The position numbers were made by a program, and so were the translations under genes. A stretch of DNA of 6,768 bases from an uncultured bacterium (GTDB taxonomy: Bacteria > Bdellovibrionota_C > UBA2361 > SZUA-149 > CALKYB01), in the NCBI GenBank assembly GCA_938022485.1, contig CALIEE010000144.1:1-6768 (forward strand). The letters are read 5' to 3'. The number at the start of each line of letters is the position of its first letter. The stretch's first letter is position 1. The notes beneath the pieces were generated by a model. The model worked only from the letters and a program-made list of their open reading frames with translations. It made no database searches and was not told where the DNA came from. Positions 1-6,268 of the stretch are shown here, in pieces.

Positions 1-180
1 TGGAATTACACAGGAAAATAAAGTGAGGATTTCAACAAAGGGAGCGTTTTTGCTGACGATTAGCTCAACGAGTTTTAAAACTCGAAACAAAAAAAGTATT
101 CCAGTGAAAACCACTAGAGAAATGAGGAAAGGAAAAAGAGTTTCCTTAAAGATATATTTGAAAAGTACCAGCCTTCCCAT
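1..180 (-). CDS. lptF: LptF, LPS-export ABC permease (N-terminal fragment, cut by left edge)
   Basis: Reading the minus strand from the ATG at 180-178 gives 60 codons without a stop up to the window edge, so this is the 5' end of a longer gene (family members are usually about 350-400 aa). The segment has the LptF/YjgP N-terminal pattern: a short start, aromatic-basic KYIFKE (residues 8-13), PFL at 17-19, a hydrophobic helix at about 17-33, then KLVELIVSKNAP (36-47) before the second helix begins. LptF pairs with LptG and the LptB ATPase in the inner membrane to extract LPS and pass it to the LptC-LptA bridge (family knowledge). LptG is less likely because its N-terminus normally lacks the ELIV-K-AP segment. 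A GGAG lies 10 nt upstream (minus strand, 194-191). The gene follows rpsU by 113 nt with no convincing terminator between, so cotranscription is possible. Confidence 0.85.
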   Translation of the reverse strand, partial: MGRLVLFKYIFKETLFPFLISLVVFTGILFLFRVLKLVELIVSKNAPFVEILTLFSCVIP

Positions 181-293
181 TGCTATGCCGCTCCGCTTAG
201 GTATTAGCCTAACACAATATGACAGAGAGCGCCCCGAAAAGGCGGCACGGAAACAGTTTCAACTGAAAAAGAAAAGTGAAAAAGTCGGATCGG
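181..293 (-). other. rpsU-lptF intergenic spacer
   Basis: This 113-nt gap holds no gene I can support. On the minus strand it is pyrimidine-rich after the rpsU stop, without a GC-rich stem plus T-run. A 5-bp inverted repeat (TTAGG at 197-201 and CCTAA at 208-212, loop 6 nt) ends 2 nt before the GGAG that serves lptF. It could form a small hairpin next to the ribosome site, or it may be chance. Readthrough from rpsU into lptF is plausible. Confidence 0.4.
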
Positions 294-494
294 CTAACCG
301 TACATTCTACGGTTTCGTTGAGTATCCTTTTTTCTCTTCTTGTAAGATTCTTTTGCTTTACGCTTTCGTTTTTCTGAGGGCTTCTCGTAAAAACGGCGGG
401 CCTTAAGCTCTTTGAAAACTCCTTCACGGATGAGCTTGCGCTTTAACACTCTCATCGCCTTTTCAAGGTTTTGGTTTACAAAGATCTTAGTCAT
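294..494 (-). CDS. rpsU: 30S ribosomal protein bS21
   Basis: This 66-aa, very basic protein matches bS21 throughout: FVNQNLEKAMRVLKRKL at residues 5-21, the REG-FKELK-RRFYEKPSEKRKRK core at about 23-45, and a Lys/Arg-rich tail. bS21 binds the 30S subunit near the anti-Shine-Dalgarno region and helps initiation (family knowledge). The ATG at 494-492 is supported by a strong purine run, GAAGGAAG (509-502), with a 7-nt spacer. The length is typical of the family (about 58-71 aa). In many proteobacteria rpsU lies beside dnaG and rpoD. Here the downstream neighbour is lptF and the upstream side is a divergent envelope cluster, so that macromolecular-synthesis arrangement is absent from this window. 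The unusual feature is its tail, which ends in RNRRMYG. Confidence 0.96.
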   Translation of the reverse strand: MTKIFVNQNLEKAMRVLKRKLIREGVFKELKARRFYEKPSEKRKRKAKESYKKRKKDTQRNRRMYG

Positions 495-501
495 TTAACC
501 A

Positions 502-509
502 CTTCCTTC
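502..509 (-). promoter_or_regulatory. Ribosome binding site of rpsU
   Basis: The minus strand reads GAAGGAAG here, 7 nt before the ATG of bS21. It is the best Shine-Dalgarno match in the window and fixes the start codon of the gene. Confidence 0.8.
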
Positions 510-531
510 AGTGTAGTCTTGGATTATTCAT

Positions 532-561
532 GAGAGTCAAACTAGTAAATACCAGACTCTC
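532..561. repeat. Perfect 7-bp inverted repeat in the divergent region
   Basis: GAGAGTC at 532-538 is repeated as its exact reverse complement GACTCTC at 555-561, with 16 nt between. The spacer contains the palindrome ACTAGT (541-546). The repeat overlaps or flanks the possible rpsU -10 element at 523-528, which is where an operator would sit. It has no following T-run on either strand, so it is not an intrinsic terminator. A binding site is an inference; a chance 7-bp match in about 230 nt is possible. Confidence 0.4.
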
Positions 562-661
562 TAAAAGTCGAGCCATTCTCTATATTTTTGACAAAAAGGC
601 AAGGCTTTGAATTTTCACGACTAAAACAGTGCGGCAATCTTGGGCGAGACCTTACAAAACG

Positions 662-690
662 CTGACAGGGTGGTAATCAGGTGCTAGCCT
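662..690 (+). promoter_or_regulatory. Possible sigma70-type promoter of the lipoprotein cluster
   Basis: CTGACA (662-667) and TAGCCT (685-690) are separated by 17 nt. This would place the transcript start near 697 and leave a leader of about 25 nt before the ATG at 722. The -10 element is poor, so this is only the best candidate seen. Confidence 0.25.
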
Positions 691-713
691 AAAACCATCA
701 ATACAGTCTTTTT

Positions 714-717
714 GGAG
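714..717 (+). promoter_or_regulatory. Ribosome binding site of the 124-aa gene (short spacing)
   Basis: GGAG lies only 4 nt before the ATG at 722, closer than the usual 5-9 nt. The second codon is TTG (725-727), which would sit at a 7-nt spacing. Initiation one codon later is conceivable and would barely change the product. Confidence 0.45.
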
Positions 718-721
718 CACG

Positions 722-1096
722 ATGTTGGATAAGAACGAAGCAGAGCAGAAGCTGAGGGACTTAGGTCAAATTCTGGACATGCTGGAAGTAGTTTTCAGAA
801 ATGGAACCGAGCAAAATCTTGGTATGTCTCGTGGAGGGGTAGTTCAAAATATCGAGCGTTGCCGGGAACTTTTGGAGGGGGCTCTTGAGACTTTTTCTAT
901 ATCCACTGAATCAGGGAAGATGAAGCGAGGCAGTGAGGAAACGGAGAAAAAAATTCGTGAACTCAATATTAAAACATTAATGCAGGATACCGCAGTTACC
1001 CAAGCTGAAGCTGATGGCGCTGCAGAAGATCAAAAAAAAGAAGGAATATCTAGCAGAATAAGGATTTTGCCTAGAGTGCGAATGTTCGATGACTAG
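722..1096 (+). CDS. Unrecognised small helical cytoplasmic protein, first gene of lipoprotein cluster
   Basis: I do not recognise this 124-aa protein. It has no signal peptide, membrane helix or lipobox, so it is probably cytoplasmic. Residues 4-26 look like an amphipathic helix (EAEQKLRDLGQILDMLEVVF), followed by an RNG turn. Residues about 36-57 form a second helix with a lone cysteine (IERCRELLEGALE). The second half is highly charged and low in hydrophobic residues, suggesting disorder or coiled coil. A run of eight A (1032-1039) encodes QKK. Its stop codon lies 8 nt inside the next gene, a TPR lipoprotein with a poor Shine-Dalgarno, which suggests translational coupling. The reading frame is long for chance, has a GGAG upstream, and fills the space between promoter region and lipoprotein, so it is probably real. 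Function unknown. Confidence 0.7.
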   Translation: MLDKNEAEQKLRDLGQILDMLEVVFRNGTEQNLGMSRGGVVQNIERCRELLEGALETFSISTESGKMKRGSEETEKKIRELNIKTLMQDTAVTQAEADGAAEDQKKEGISSRIRILPRVRMFDD

Positions 1097-2918
1097 CTTG
1101 AATACAAAGTTACACCTGAAGCCTCAGTTAAGTAGCCATATAAAACGGGTAGTTGTTTTGTGTTTTCTTCTTTCCCTGTGTTCTTGTTCATCAACTAATA
1201 AAAAAAACCCGGTGGCAGATCCTGGAAAGGCTTATCGAGGTTCTTTGCTCAGAGAACAGCTGGCCAGGAGTGATTCGGGAATGAACAAGGTTCCTGAATA
1301 TGCGGAAGGATACTATAACTTCATGTTGGGAGAGCTTGCTCTAAAAGAGAACTCTCTAGAGGAAGCACTGGATCACTTTGAGGAAGCTTCTGAATTGGAG
1401 AATGAGCCTGCAACAGCGCTGCGAAAGCGTCTTGCTCAGCTCTATCTTCAGCAGGGAGAGATTAAAGACGCTGAGGAGGAATTGGCTGCTGGCTTGACTG
1501 ATGAAGTCGATGACAACGAGTATCTTCAGCTTTATGCTGGGATTCTAGCCAATCAGAAAAAATACCCTGAAGCTGTCAGCCTATACAGAAGAATAATTAA
1601 AAATGCTCCAGCCGCGGAAGAATACACTCTTATTTTAATTGCAAATACCTATGAGCAGCAGGGAGATCTTCCCGGAGCTAGGACCGTTCTAAATGAGCTG
1701 ATTGGAAAAAAGTCCAGCTCAGTATTTGGCCATTATTACCGAGCCAGGGTTAACGAAGCTTTAGGAGAAGCGGTTACCGCAAGAGCCGATTACAAGAAGG
1801 CAATTGCCTTGGGGGGGTCTACCGGGGTTCGTTACGACTATGCCAGATTCTTAGCTGGTCAAAATGATATGGTTGAGGCCAAGGAAATACTTACCGCACT
1901 GATTGCGTCTAATCCTTCTGATCTAAAGAGCCGTGGATTGATGGCGAAAATGCTTTTGAAAGAAAACAAGGTTGATGAAGCACTTGAGGAGTTTGAGCAA
2001 CTTAGTGTCAGAGAGGATGATCCTAGTGAAACGCGGCTGAAAATTGCGATCATCAAGATTGAAAAAGGTGATTTTGCAGGTGCCGAGGCCGAGCTTCGTC
2101 TGATCTTAGGAGAGAATGAGGATAATGAAGCAGCCCGTTATTATCTAGGTAGCACCCTAGCCAAACTCTCTAGGGCTGAGGAATCTGTTGATGTCCTAAT
2201 GGAGATTGAAGACCCTAGTCCTTACTTCAGTCCAGCTAGGGTGTTGGCTGCCGTGATGCTTAAAAATATTGGCCAGAACAAGAAGGGAGCTAAGGCTTTA
2301 GCTCCGGCTCTCGAGGGGCCAAGAGCTCCTTTGAAACATCTAAGTTTTTTAGCGAGTTTGCAGAAAGACGCAGGTGACGTAGATGCTGCCAGCGAAACCC
2401 TTGAGAGGATTATCGCTCGGGATCCAGATAATCCTAATCACCACTTCACCTTAGGAGTTTTTCTAGATCAGGCAGGTGAGACTGAGAAGGGAGAGGAGTC
2501 TATTCGAAAAGCAATTGCTCTTAATCCAAAAAATGCAGACGCTCTCAACTATCTTGGCTATGCCATGGCCGATAGAGGTGATGATTTGGAAGATGCATTG
2601 GATTTGATCAAGAGAGCAGTAGAGTTGCAACCTAATAGCGGCTATTTCATTGATAGCTTAGGTTGGGTTTATTACAAGATGGGTCGCCTTGATGAGGCCT
2701 ATACTCAACTTGGTCGTGCTGCCAAACTAGTTCCAAGCGACGCAGTAATACTGGAGCACTATGCTATTGTTCAAAACGCAACGGGTCGAAAAAGAGAGGC
2801 TTTGCAGACTTTGTTTCGAGCTAGAGAGTTTAGTAGTGAATCTTCGGAAGAAGGGGTTGAAGAGAGAATTGAAAAGCTGATTGAAAAGCTTGAAACTGAG
2901 TTTGATTCTAGTCGTTAG
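1089..2918 (+). CDS. Outer-membrane TPR lipoprotein (about 14-15 TPR-like repeats)
   Basis: This 609-aa protein starts with a type II signal peptide: KR at 19-20, a hydrophobic core at 21-30 and the lipobox LCSC with Cys33 the likely lipidated residue. Serine at +2 favours outer-membrane sorting. The rest, about 72-585, is a nearly continuous array of 32-36-residue helix pairs with TPR spacing. The clearest units are at 451-480, 484-515 and 518-550, the latter two containing NYLGYAMADRG and DSLGWVYYKMGRLDEA. A charged helix closes the protein (586-605). TPR arrays scaffold protein-protein contacts. The nearest known arrangement is the TPR protein next to lolB in Pseudomonas, which agrees with the LolB-like gene that follows. 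Translation probably depends on the overlapping upstream gene, because only AGAG 12 nt before the ATG resembles a ribosome site. An A8 run (1200-1207) and a G7 run (1811-1817) lie inside the frame. Confidence 0.9.
   Translation: MTSLNTKLHLKPQLSSHIKRVVVLCFLLSLCSCSSTNKKNPVADPGKAYRGSLLREQLARSDSGMNKVPEYAEGYYNFMLGELALKENSLEEALDHFEEASELENEPATALRKRLAQLYLQQGEIKDAEEELAAGLTDEVDDNEYLQLYAGILANQKKYPEAVSLYRRIIKNAPAAEEYTLILIANTYEQQGDLPGARTVLNELIGKKSSSVFGHYYRARVNEALGEAVTARADYKKAIALGGSTGVRYDYARFLAGQNDMVEAKEILTALIASNPSDLKSRGLMAKMLLKENKVDEALEEFEQLSVREDDPSETRLKIAIIKIEKGDFAGAEAELRLILGENEDNEAARYYLGSTLAKLSRAEESVDVLMEIEDPSPYFSPARVLAAVMLKNIGQNKKGAKALAPALEGPRAPLKHLSFLASLQKDAGDVDAASETLERIIARDPDNPNHHFTLGVFLDQAGETEKGEESIRKAIALNPKNADALNYLGYAMADRGDDLEDALDLIKRAVELQPNSGYFIDSLGWVYYKMGRLDEAYTQLGRAAKLVPSDAVILEHYAIVQNATGRKREALQTLFRAREFSSESSEEGVEERIEKLIEKLETEFDSSR
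1811..1817 (+). repeat. G7 homopolymer within the TPR lipoprotein gene
   Basis: Seven consecutive G encode the Gly-Gly at residues 242-243, in a linker between two TPR units. It is the longest G/C run I see in the window. TPR-like sequence continues in frame on both sides, so the version shown is the in-frame one. Such tracts can slip in replication, but G7 is short for a contingency locus. Confidence 0.6.
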
Positions 2919-2951
2919 TTTGTATTTGTTGGATAAAATCAATCTTTAGTT

Positions 2952-3785
2952 ATGAAAGAGCGAAGCTGTTACTTTTTATTTCTACTTCTTTTCCTCCAAG
3001 CTTGTTCGATCTCTGGCCCTAAAATGCCAAGTCTTCGAAAGTTCAGAGCAGTGGGTCCTGAAAAATCTCAGATGAAAATGAATGAGCTTCTCGTTAAGAG
3101 AGGCGAGTTTCGAGCAATGCAGTCTTCGATTAAACTCGAGGCAAGAAAGGCTGTTTTTGAGAAAAGGTTTAATTTGGCTATTGCTGCAGATCAAGCTAAC
3201 CGACTGAGGCTTGAACTATTTCCCTCTAACTTGGCTACACCAGCTCTACTTGCTGCCGTGAATAAAGAGCAATTGACGGTAATTGATAGAACACAGAAAA
3301 AAGCATGGTCGGGTGATTTAAGCGATGAGCTTGTTAAGGAAATGACTGGTATTCCGATCAACTCTTCACAAATGTTCTCCTGGCTATCTGGGTCAGTTCC
3401 TTTTGTTTCTGTCAGGGAAGGCTTAGAGCGTTATACTTATATGGAAGAGAAAAATGGTCTCAGGTCACTTTTGATTTTGAGAGACAGCAAAGGCTTTGAG
3501 TATGTTCTACTTTTTAATAAAATTTCAGGGCGCATAGAGCTAGATCAGGTTGAACTTTCTTTTAAAGGAACAAGAAAGTCTTTTACTACTTATGCTAGAG
3601 ATAAAAATACAGGAGTTTTGCAGGGTTTAAAGCTTTGGTTACTTGAGGATGGTACTGAGATCGATCTTCAGTATTCCGACTTAGTTGTAAATCCATATTG
3701 GCCGGAAGTTACAGCTGATAAGTTGTTTAGTTTGAGAGTTCCTAGAAGCTTTCAACAGCGACCAGTTTCAGAATTGCTCAATTAA
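2952..3785 (+). CDS. LolB/DUF4292-like outer-membrane lipoprotein
   Basis: This 277-aa lipoprotein has a short hydrophobic signal and lipobox LQAC with Cys18; serine at +2 predicts outer-membrane placement. From about residue 53 it reads as alternating beta-strands, as in the LolA/LolB half-barrel. The best match to LolB is TGIPINSSQMFSWLSGSVP (132-150), which parallels the LolB segment around TGxxxPLxxLxxWLxGLP. A hydrophobic stretch with FPSNLATPALL (90-100) could be the lipid-handling loop, and a closing strand pair at 244-264 ends in LRVP. LolB receives lipoproteins from LolA and inserts them into the outer membrane (family knowledge). At 277 aa it is longer than typical LolB (about 200 aa) and closer to the divergent deltaproteobacterial DUF4292 type, so the exact role is an inference. 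No good Shine-Dalgarno precedes the ATG. It lies 33 nt after the TPR lipoprotein. Confidence 0.75.
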   Translation: MKERSCYFLFLLLFLQACSISGPKMPSLRKFRAVGPEKSQMKMNELLVKRGEFRAMQSSIKLEARKAVFEKRFNLAIAADQANRLRLELFPSNLATPALLAAVNKEQLTVIDRTQKKAWSGDLSDELVKEMTGIPINSSQMFSWLSGSVPFVSVREGLERYTYMEEKNGLRSLLILRDSKGFEYVLLFNKISGRIELDQVELSFKGTRKSFTTYARDKNTGVLQGLKLWLLEDGTEIDLQYSDLVVNPYWPEVTADKLFSLRVPRSFQQRPVSELLN

Positions 3786-5488
3786 TCTTCTCTTTCTTCG
3801 AGTGAGATTGCGCCTGCTGCTATCGATTTTGCTGCGACAGTAAAGTTTAAGAGGTAGATCAGAAATATAAGTAGGAAGCTTAAGATTATATAGTTTTTTT
3901 CTCCCAAGGATGTGCGAAGTAGTTCTACCTCCGTCAGTGCTATTATTGGAGCAGCAAGGATTTCATTGGTAAAGAGCAGAGCAAAGCTCGAAGCCATGAA
4001 AATTAGACTTCCTACCCCGGAGGAGATCTGAGTGGAGTTATCCCAGTCAAACTTTGCATATATTCCACCGATACCTACAGCCATACCTACAATACCTACT
4101 GCTAATGCCAGGGAGATAAAGGCAGAAAGGATCACAGCTTCAGGTCTGAGGTGAATAGCCATAGCCCCTGAGATCATTAGAGTGACCCCAACGACAGTCA
4201 TTGGAAGTAGCCAAACTATAAATTTCCTAGAAACTAAGCCTTTGATGCTTAATGGTGTAAATCGAACTAGGCACCAGCTTTTTCCTTCCATGCTAATTGC
4301 TGGATAGGCAAATCTAGTGGCAATAGCTGAGACAACACATCCACTTAATAAGATGTTGGAGGAGCCAAGAATAGCTCTCCACCAATCTGCTGTTTCCGGG
4401 TTAAGATGGCCGGCGTTCTTTAGTGACTTAAAGTTATAAAGATAGAGTAAGGTTAAAAGTAAAAGCATTAGAAGTTGCATGCTTTGAGCAGTGTCTCTCA
4501 AAACTAACCTGAAATCTTTGTAAAGTAAGGCTCTGAACTGTGGGTTGATTGGAAAGAAGGTTCTAATCAGGGAAGCAAAACGCTTGCGGTCTGACCCACC
4601 TCGTTGAACGTTAGAGTTGGCCATCGACCAACCTCGGAAGTGAAGAATCTTTAAGAGAAAGTAACTAATGAGAGTCAAAATTGATGTAAATCCAAACAAG
4701 GAAATACTAGGTTTAATAGCTTTGGCTTGTCTACTTTTCATAAATGAAACAACAACATCTTTGTACTGATGATGAGGAAGCCACGTCGGTGTTGGATCAT
4801 CGAGTTTTTCAATTACTTGTAGTGCCTTATCGGTGTCCTCCTGTGCTTGAAGTGTACTCATGTCTTCGGACAGAGTGCGGCCTGCAATGTAGAAAAGAAT
4901 CGACATCAGGCTAAGTATGATAGCGAAAAATTCTTTAATTCTCGCTGCTGGTACTATGTTAACCATCAAAGTGGCAATGACTACTGAAAATAGGCAGGGG
5001 ATTAGAATAAACGGAATCAAAAGAGCAAAGCCGACCAATAAAAACCAAAAGTTTAGTTGATAGACTGTTTGAATAGCTAGTAAGCATGGTAGCATCATTA
5101 GCAGCAGCATCCACCCAGACTGAAAGGCAACTGCGATAGTTCTGGCTCCTAAAAAACGCCAGTTGGAAATAGGTAGGGCCAGGTAAAATTCGAGATCGCT
5201 TGACGTATAGAATTTCCCTATTGCGCCCATGAAACTTGAAAACTGTAAAAGGATGAATAGGAAAAGTAGAGTTAAGCCGATTACTTTATCGCTCATTCCG
5301 GGGATTATGTTTTCGAACTTCAGGAAAGTCTCAAGACCATTTACGGCAAATAGGTAGATTCCAATCATTGCCCCGACTAGAACAAGAGCCACTACCAATT
5401 CTCTGACTAGACCGTAAGTGTCTTCACGTTTCTCAAGAATAGCATTCTTGAAGGATAGAATTGCAGGTCTGAGAAGTACCGCTGGCAC
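3782..5488 (-). CDS. ABC-2-type exporter permease, about 12 TM helices, duplicated halves
   Basis: This 568-aa polytopic membrane protein has hydrophobic segments at about 30-50, 69-90, 117-139, 147-179, 186-203, 260-284, 337-353, 371-393, 423-446, 450-477, 488-520 and 533-553, roughly six per half. The conserved cytoplasmic segment SSDLEFYLALPIS (96-108), before ARTI, recurs in weaker form as SWCLVRFTPLSI (404-415) before SRKFI, and FRALLYKDFRLVLRD (318-332) opens the second half. This layout suits large putative ABC exporter permeases, in which two six-helix domains are fused. The start is GTG (5488-5486), supported by AGGAG 8 nt upstream inside the end of the ATPase gene. The partner ATPase ends 5 nt earlier. 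The substrate cannot be told from sequence. The stop overlaps the stop of the converging LolB-like gene. Confidence 0.85.
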   Translation of the reverse strand: MPAVLLRPAILSFKNAILEKREDTYGLVRELVVALVLVGAMIGIYLFAVNGLETFLKFENIIPGMSDKVIGLTLLFLFILLQFSSFMGAIGKFYTSSDLEFYLALPISNWRFLGARTIAVAFQSGWMLLLMMLPCLLAIQTVYQLNFWFLLVGFALLIPFILIPCLFSVVIATLMVNIVPAARIKEFFAIILSLMSILFYIAGRTLSEDMSTLQAQEDTDKALQVIEKLDDPTPTWLPHHQYKDVVVSFMKSRQAKAIKPSISLFGFTSILTLISYFLLKILHFRGWSMANSNVQRGGSDRKRFASLIRTFFPINPQFRALLYKDFRLVLRDTAQSMQLLMLLLLTLLYLYNFKSLKNAGHLNPETADWWRAILGSSNILLSGCVVSAIATRFAYPAISMEGKSWCLVRFTPLSIKGLVSRKFIVWLLPMTVVGVTLMISGAMAIHLRPEAVILSAFISLALAVGIVGMAVGIGGIYAKFDWDNSTQISSGVGSLIFMASSFALLFTNEILAAPIIALTEVELLRTSLGEKNYIILSFLLIFLIYLLNFTVAAKSIAAGAISLEERED

Positions 5489-5493
5489 AGCGC

Positions 5494-6264
5494 CTACTCC
5501 TGTAACTCAACTTTCAATTGCTCTGGAATTTGTTCTTCGTCACCTTCGGCAATGATATCTAAAAAGACATTTTCCAGTCCTGAAGTTCCCGATTGTGCTT
5601 GAGAATAGAGATCATCCAGGCTCCCGTGTGCAACGATTTCTCCGTTCTTAATTATCGCCAGTTTATCCGCAACTTCCTCGGCAACCGAAAGAGAGTGAGT
5701 TGACATAAATATGGTTAGACCTTCTGATGCTCTTTTTCTGAAAGTGTCTTTGAGGAGTTTGGCACCTTTTGGATCAAGTCCTACCATCGGCTCATCAACT
5801 ACTAAAAGTTTCGGGTCATGTACTTGGGAGGCACACATTAAGAGCCTTTGTTTCATGCCGTGGGAGTAACCATCAACTAAATCGTTTTGTTTGCTTGTCA
5901 GACCGTAGTGTTCGAGCAATTCCGAAATTCTTTGCTCTGAAGTATCATGAGGGACTTTGTAGAGGTCTGCCATGAACTTTAGAAACTCGTATCCGGTCAA
6001 CTTTCCATAAATGTAAGGACGGTCTGGAATTACGCCCATCAGAAATTTAGCTTCTATCGGGTTTTCGCTGATATCGTAGCCGCCAATACTGACTGAACCA
6101 GATGTGGGTTTGAGGACACCGGTCATCATTTTAATGGTAGTTGTTTTTCCGGCACCATTGGTTCCCAGAAAAGCAAATATAGTTCCTGCTTCTACTTCTA
6201 AATTAATATCGTTTACGGCTTTGAAATCGCCAAAATTTTTCGATAGGTTCTTTATTTCAATCAT
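5494..6264 (-). CDS. ABC transporter ATP-binding protein (exporter type)
   Basis: This 256-aa single nucleotide-binding domain is complete. It has an aromatic A-loop residue near F11, Walker A GTNGAGKT (34-41), signature YSHGMKQR (133-140), Walker B LLVVDEP (153-159) with catalytic Glu158, the D-loop GLDP (162-165) and switch His190 in STH. The Q-loop position holds Asp81 (GVIPDRP) instead of Gln. The C-terminal tail after about 222 carries LENVFLDI and an acidic end, common in CcmA/Ecs/Nat-type exporter ATPases. It should dimerise and drive the permease encoded just downstream. The ATG at 6264 has no Shine-Dalgarno; only AAAAGC precedes it. It begins 4 nt after the stop of the upstream gene, so initiation probably relies on coupling. 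The substrate is unknown. Confidence 0.95.
   Translation of the reverse strand: MIEIKNLSKNFGDFKAVNDINLEVEAGTIFAFLGTNGAGKTTTIKMMTGVLKPTSGSVSIGGYDISENPIEAKFLMGVIPDRPYIYGKLTGYEFLKFMADLYKVPHDTSEQRISELLEHYGLTSKQNDLVDGYSHGMKQRLLMCASQVHDPKLLVVDEPMVGLDPKGAKLLKDTFRKRASEGLTIFMSTHSLSVAEEVADKLAIIKNGEIVAHGSLDDLYSQAQSGTSGLENVFLDIIAEGDEEQIPEQLKVELQE
5497..5501 (-). promoter_or_regulatory. Ribosome binding site deciding the GTG start of the ABC permease
   Basis: AGGAG on the minus strand overlaps the last sense codons of the ATPase gene (its TAG stop is at 5496-5494) and sits 8 nt before the GTG at 5488. This spacing is the main reason to accept a GTG start. It also implies translational coupling of ATPase and permease. 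Confidence 0.7.
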
Positions 6265-6268
6265 GCTT

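Larger units (their letters stand above)
495..721. other. Divergent intergenic region (rpsU / lipoprotein cluster)
   Basis: This 227-nt region separates rpsU (leftward) from the 124-aa gene (rightward), so promoters for both must lie here or be lost. No tRNA or other RNA gene is recognisable. For the rightward unit the best guess is CTGACA (662-667), a 17-nt spacer and TAGCCT (685-690), with a 5/6 match at -35 but only 3/6 at -10. For rpsU, minus-strand AATAAT (528-523) is a 5/6 -10 match about 30 nt before the start codon, with no good -35. A consensus-like TTGACA at 588-593 on the plus strand has no decent -10 at 16-18 nt. These assignments were made by eye and are weak. Confidence 0.5.

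Noticed and set aside
254..265. CAGTTTCAACTG palindrome downstream of rpsU as a terminator
   Set aside because: The stem is 4-5 bp with low GC and no long T-run on the minus strand.
23..406. Plus-strand 127-aa open frame
   Set aside because: It runs antisense over lptF and the bS21 gene, starts with GTG, has no family resemblance and is explained as a shadow of those two genes.
530..610. 26-codon frame from the ATG at 530 in the divergent region
   Set aside because: It has no ribosome site, no recognisable product and overlaps the inverted repeat; chance is the simplest explanation.
588..616. TTGACA (588-593) as a consensus -35 for the rightward genes
   Set aside because: Nothing at 16-18 nt spacing resembles a -10 element, and it is over 100 nt from the start codon.
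3554..3585. 8-bp inverted repeat (ACTTTCTT / AAGAAAGT) followed by CTTTT, resembling an intrinsic terminator
   Set aside because: The stem has only two G/C pairs and lies 200 nt inside the LolB-like coding sequence, so termination there would destroy the gene.
3772..3783. Palindrome AATTG-CT-CAATT at the convergent gene ends
   Set aside because: It is AT-only apart from one pair and its loop is too small. It is not a credible bidirectional terminator.
5769..5975. Plus-strand 68-aa frame inside the ABC ATPase gene
   Set aside because: It is antisense to the conserved signature and Walker B coding region, so it is a shadow frame.
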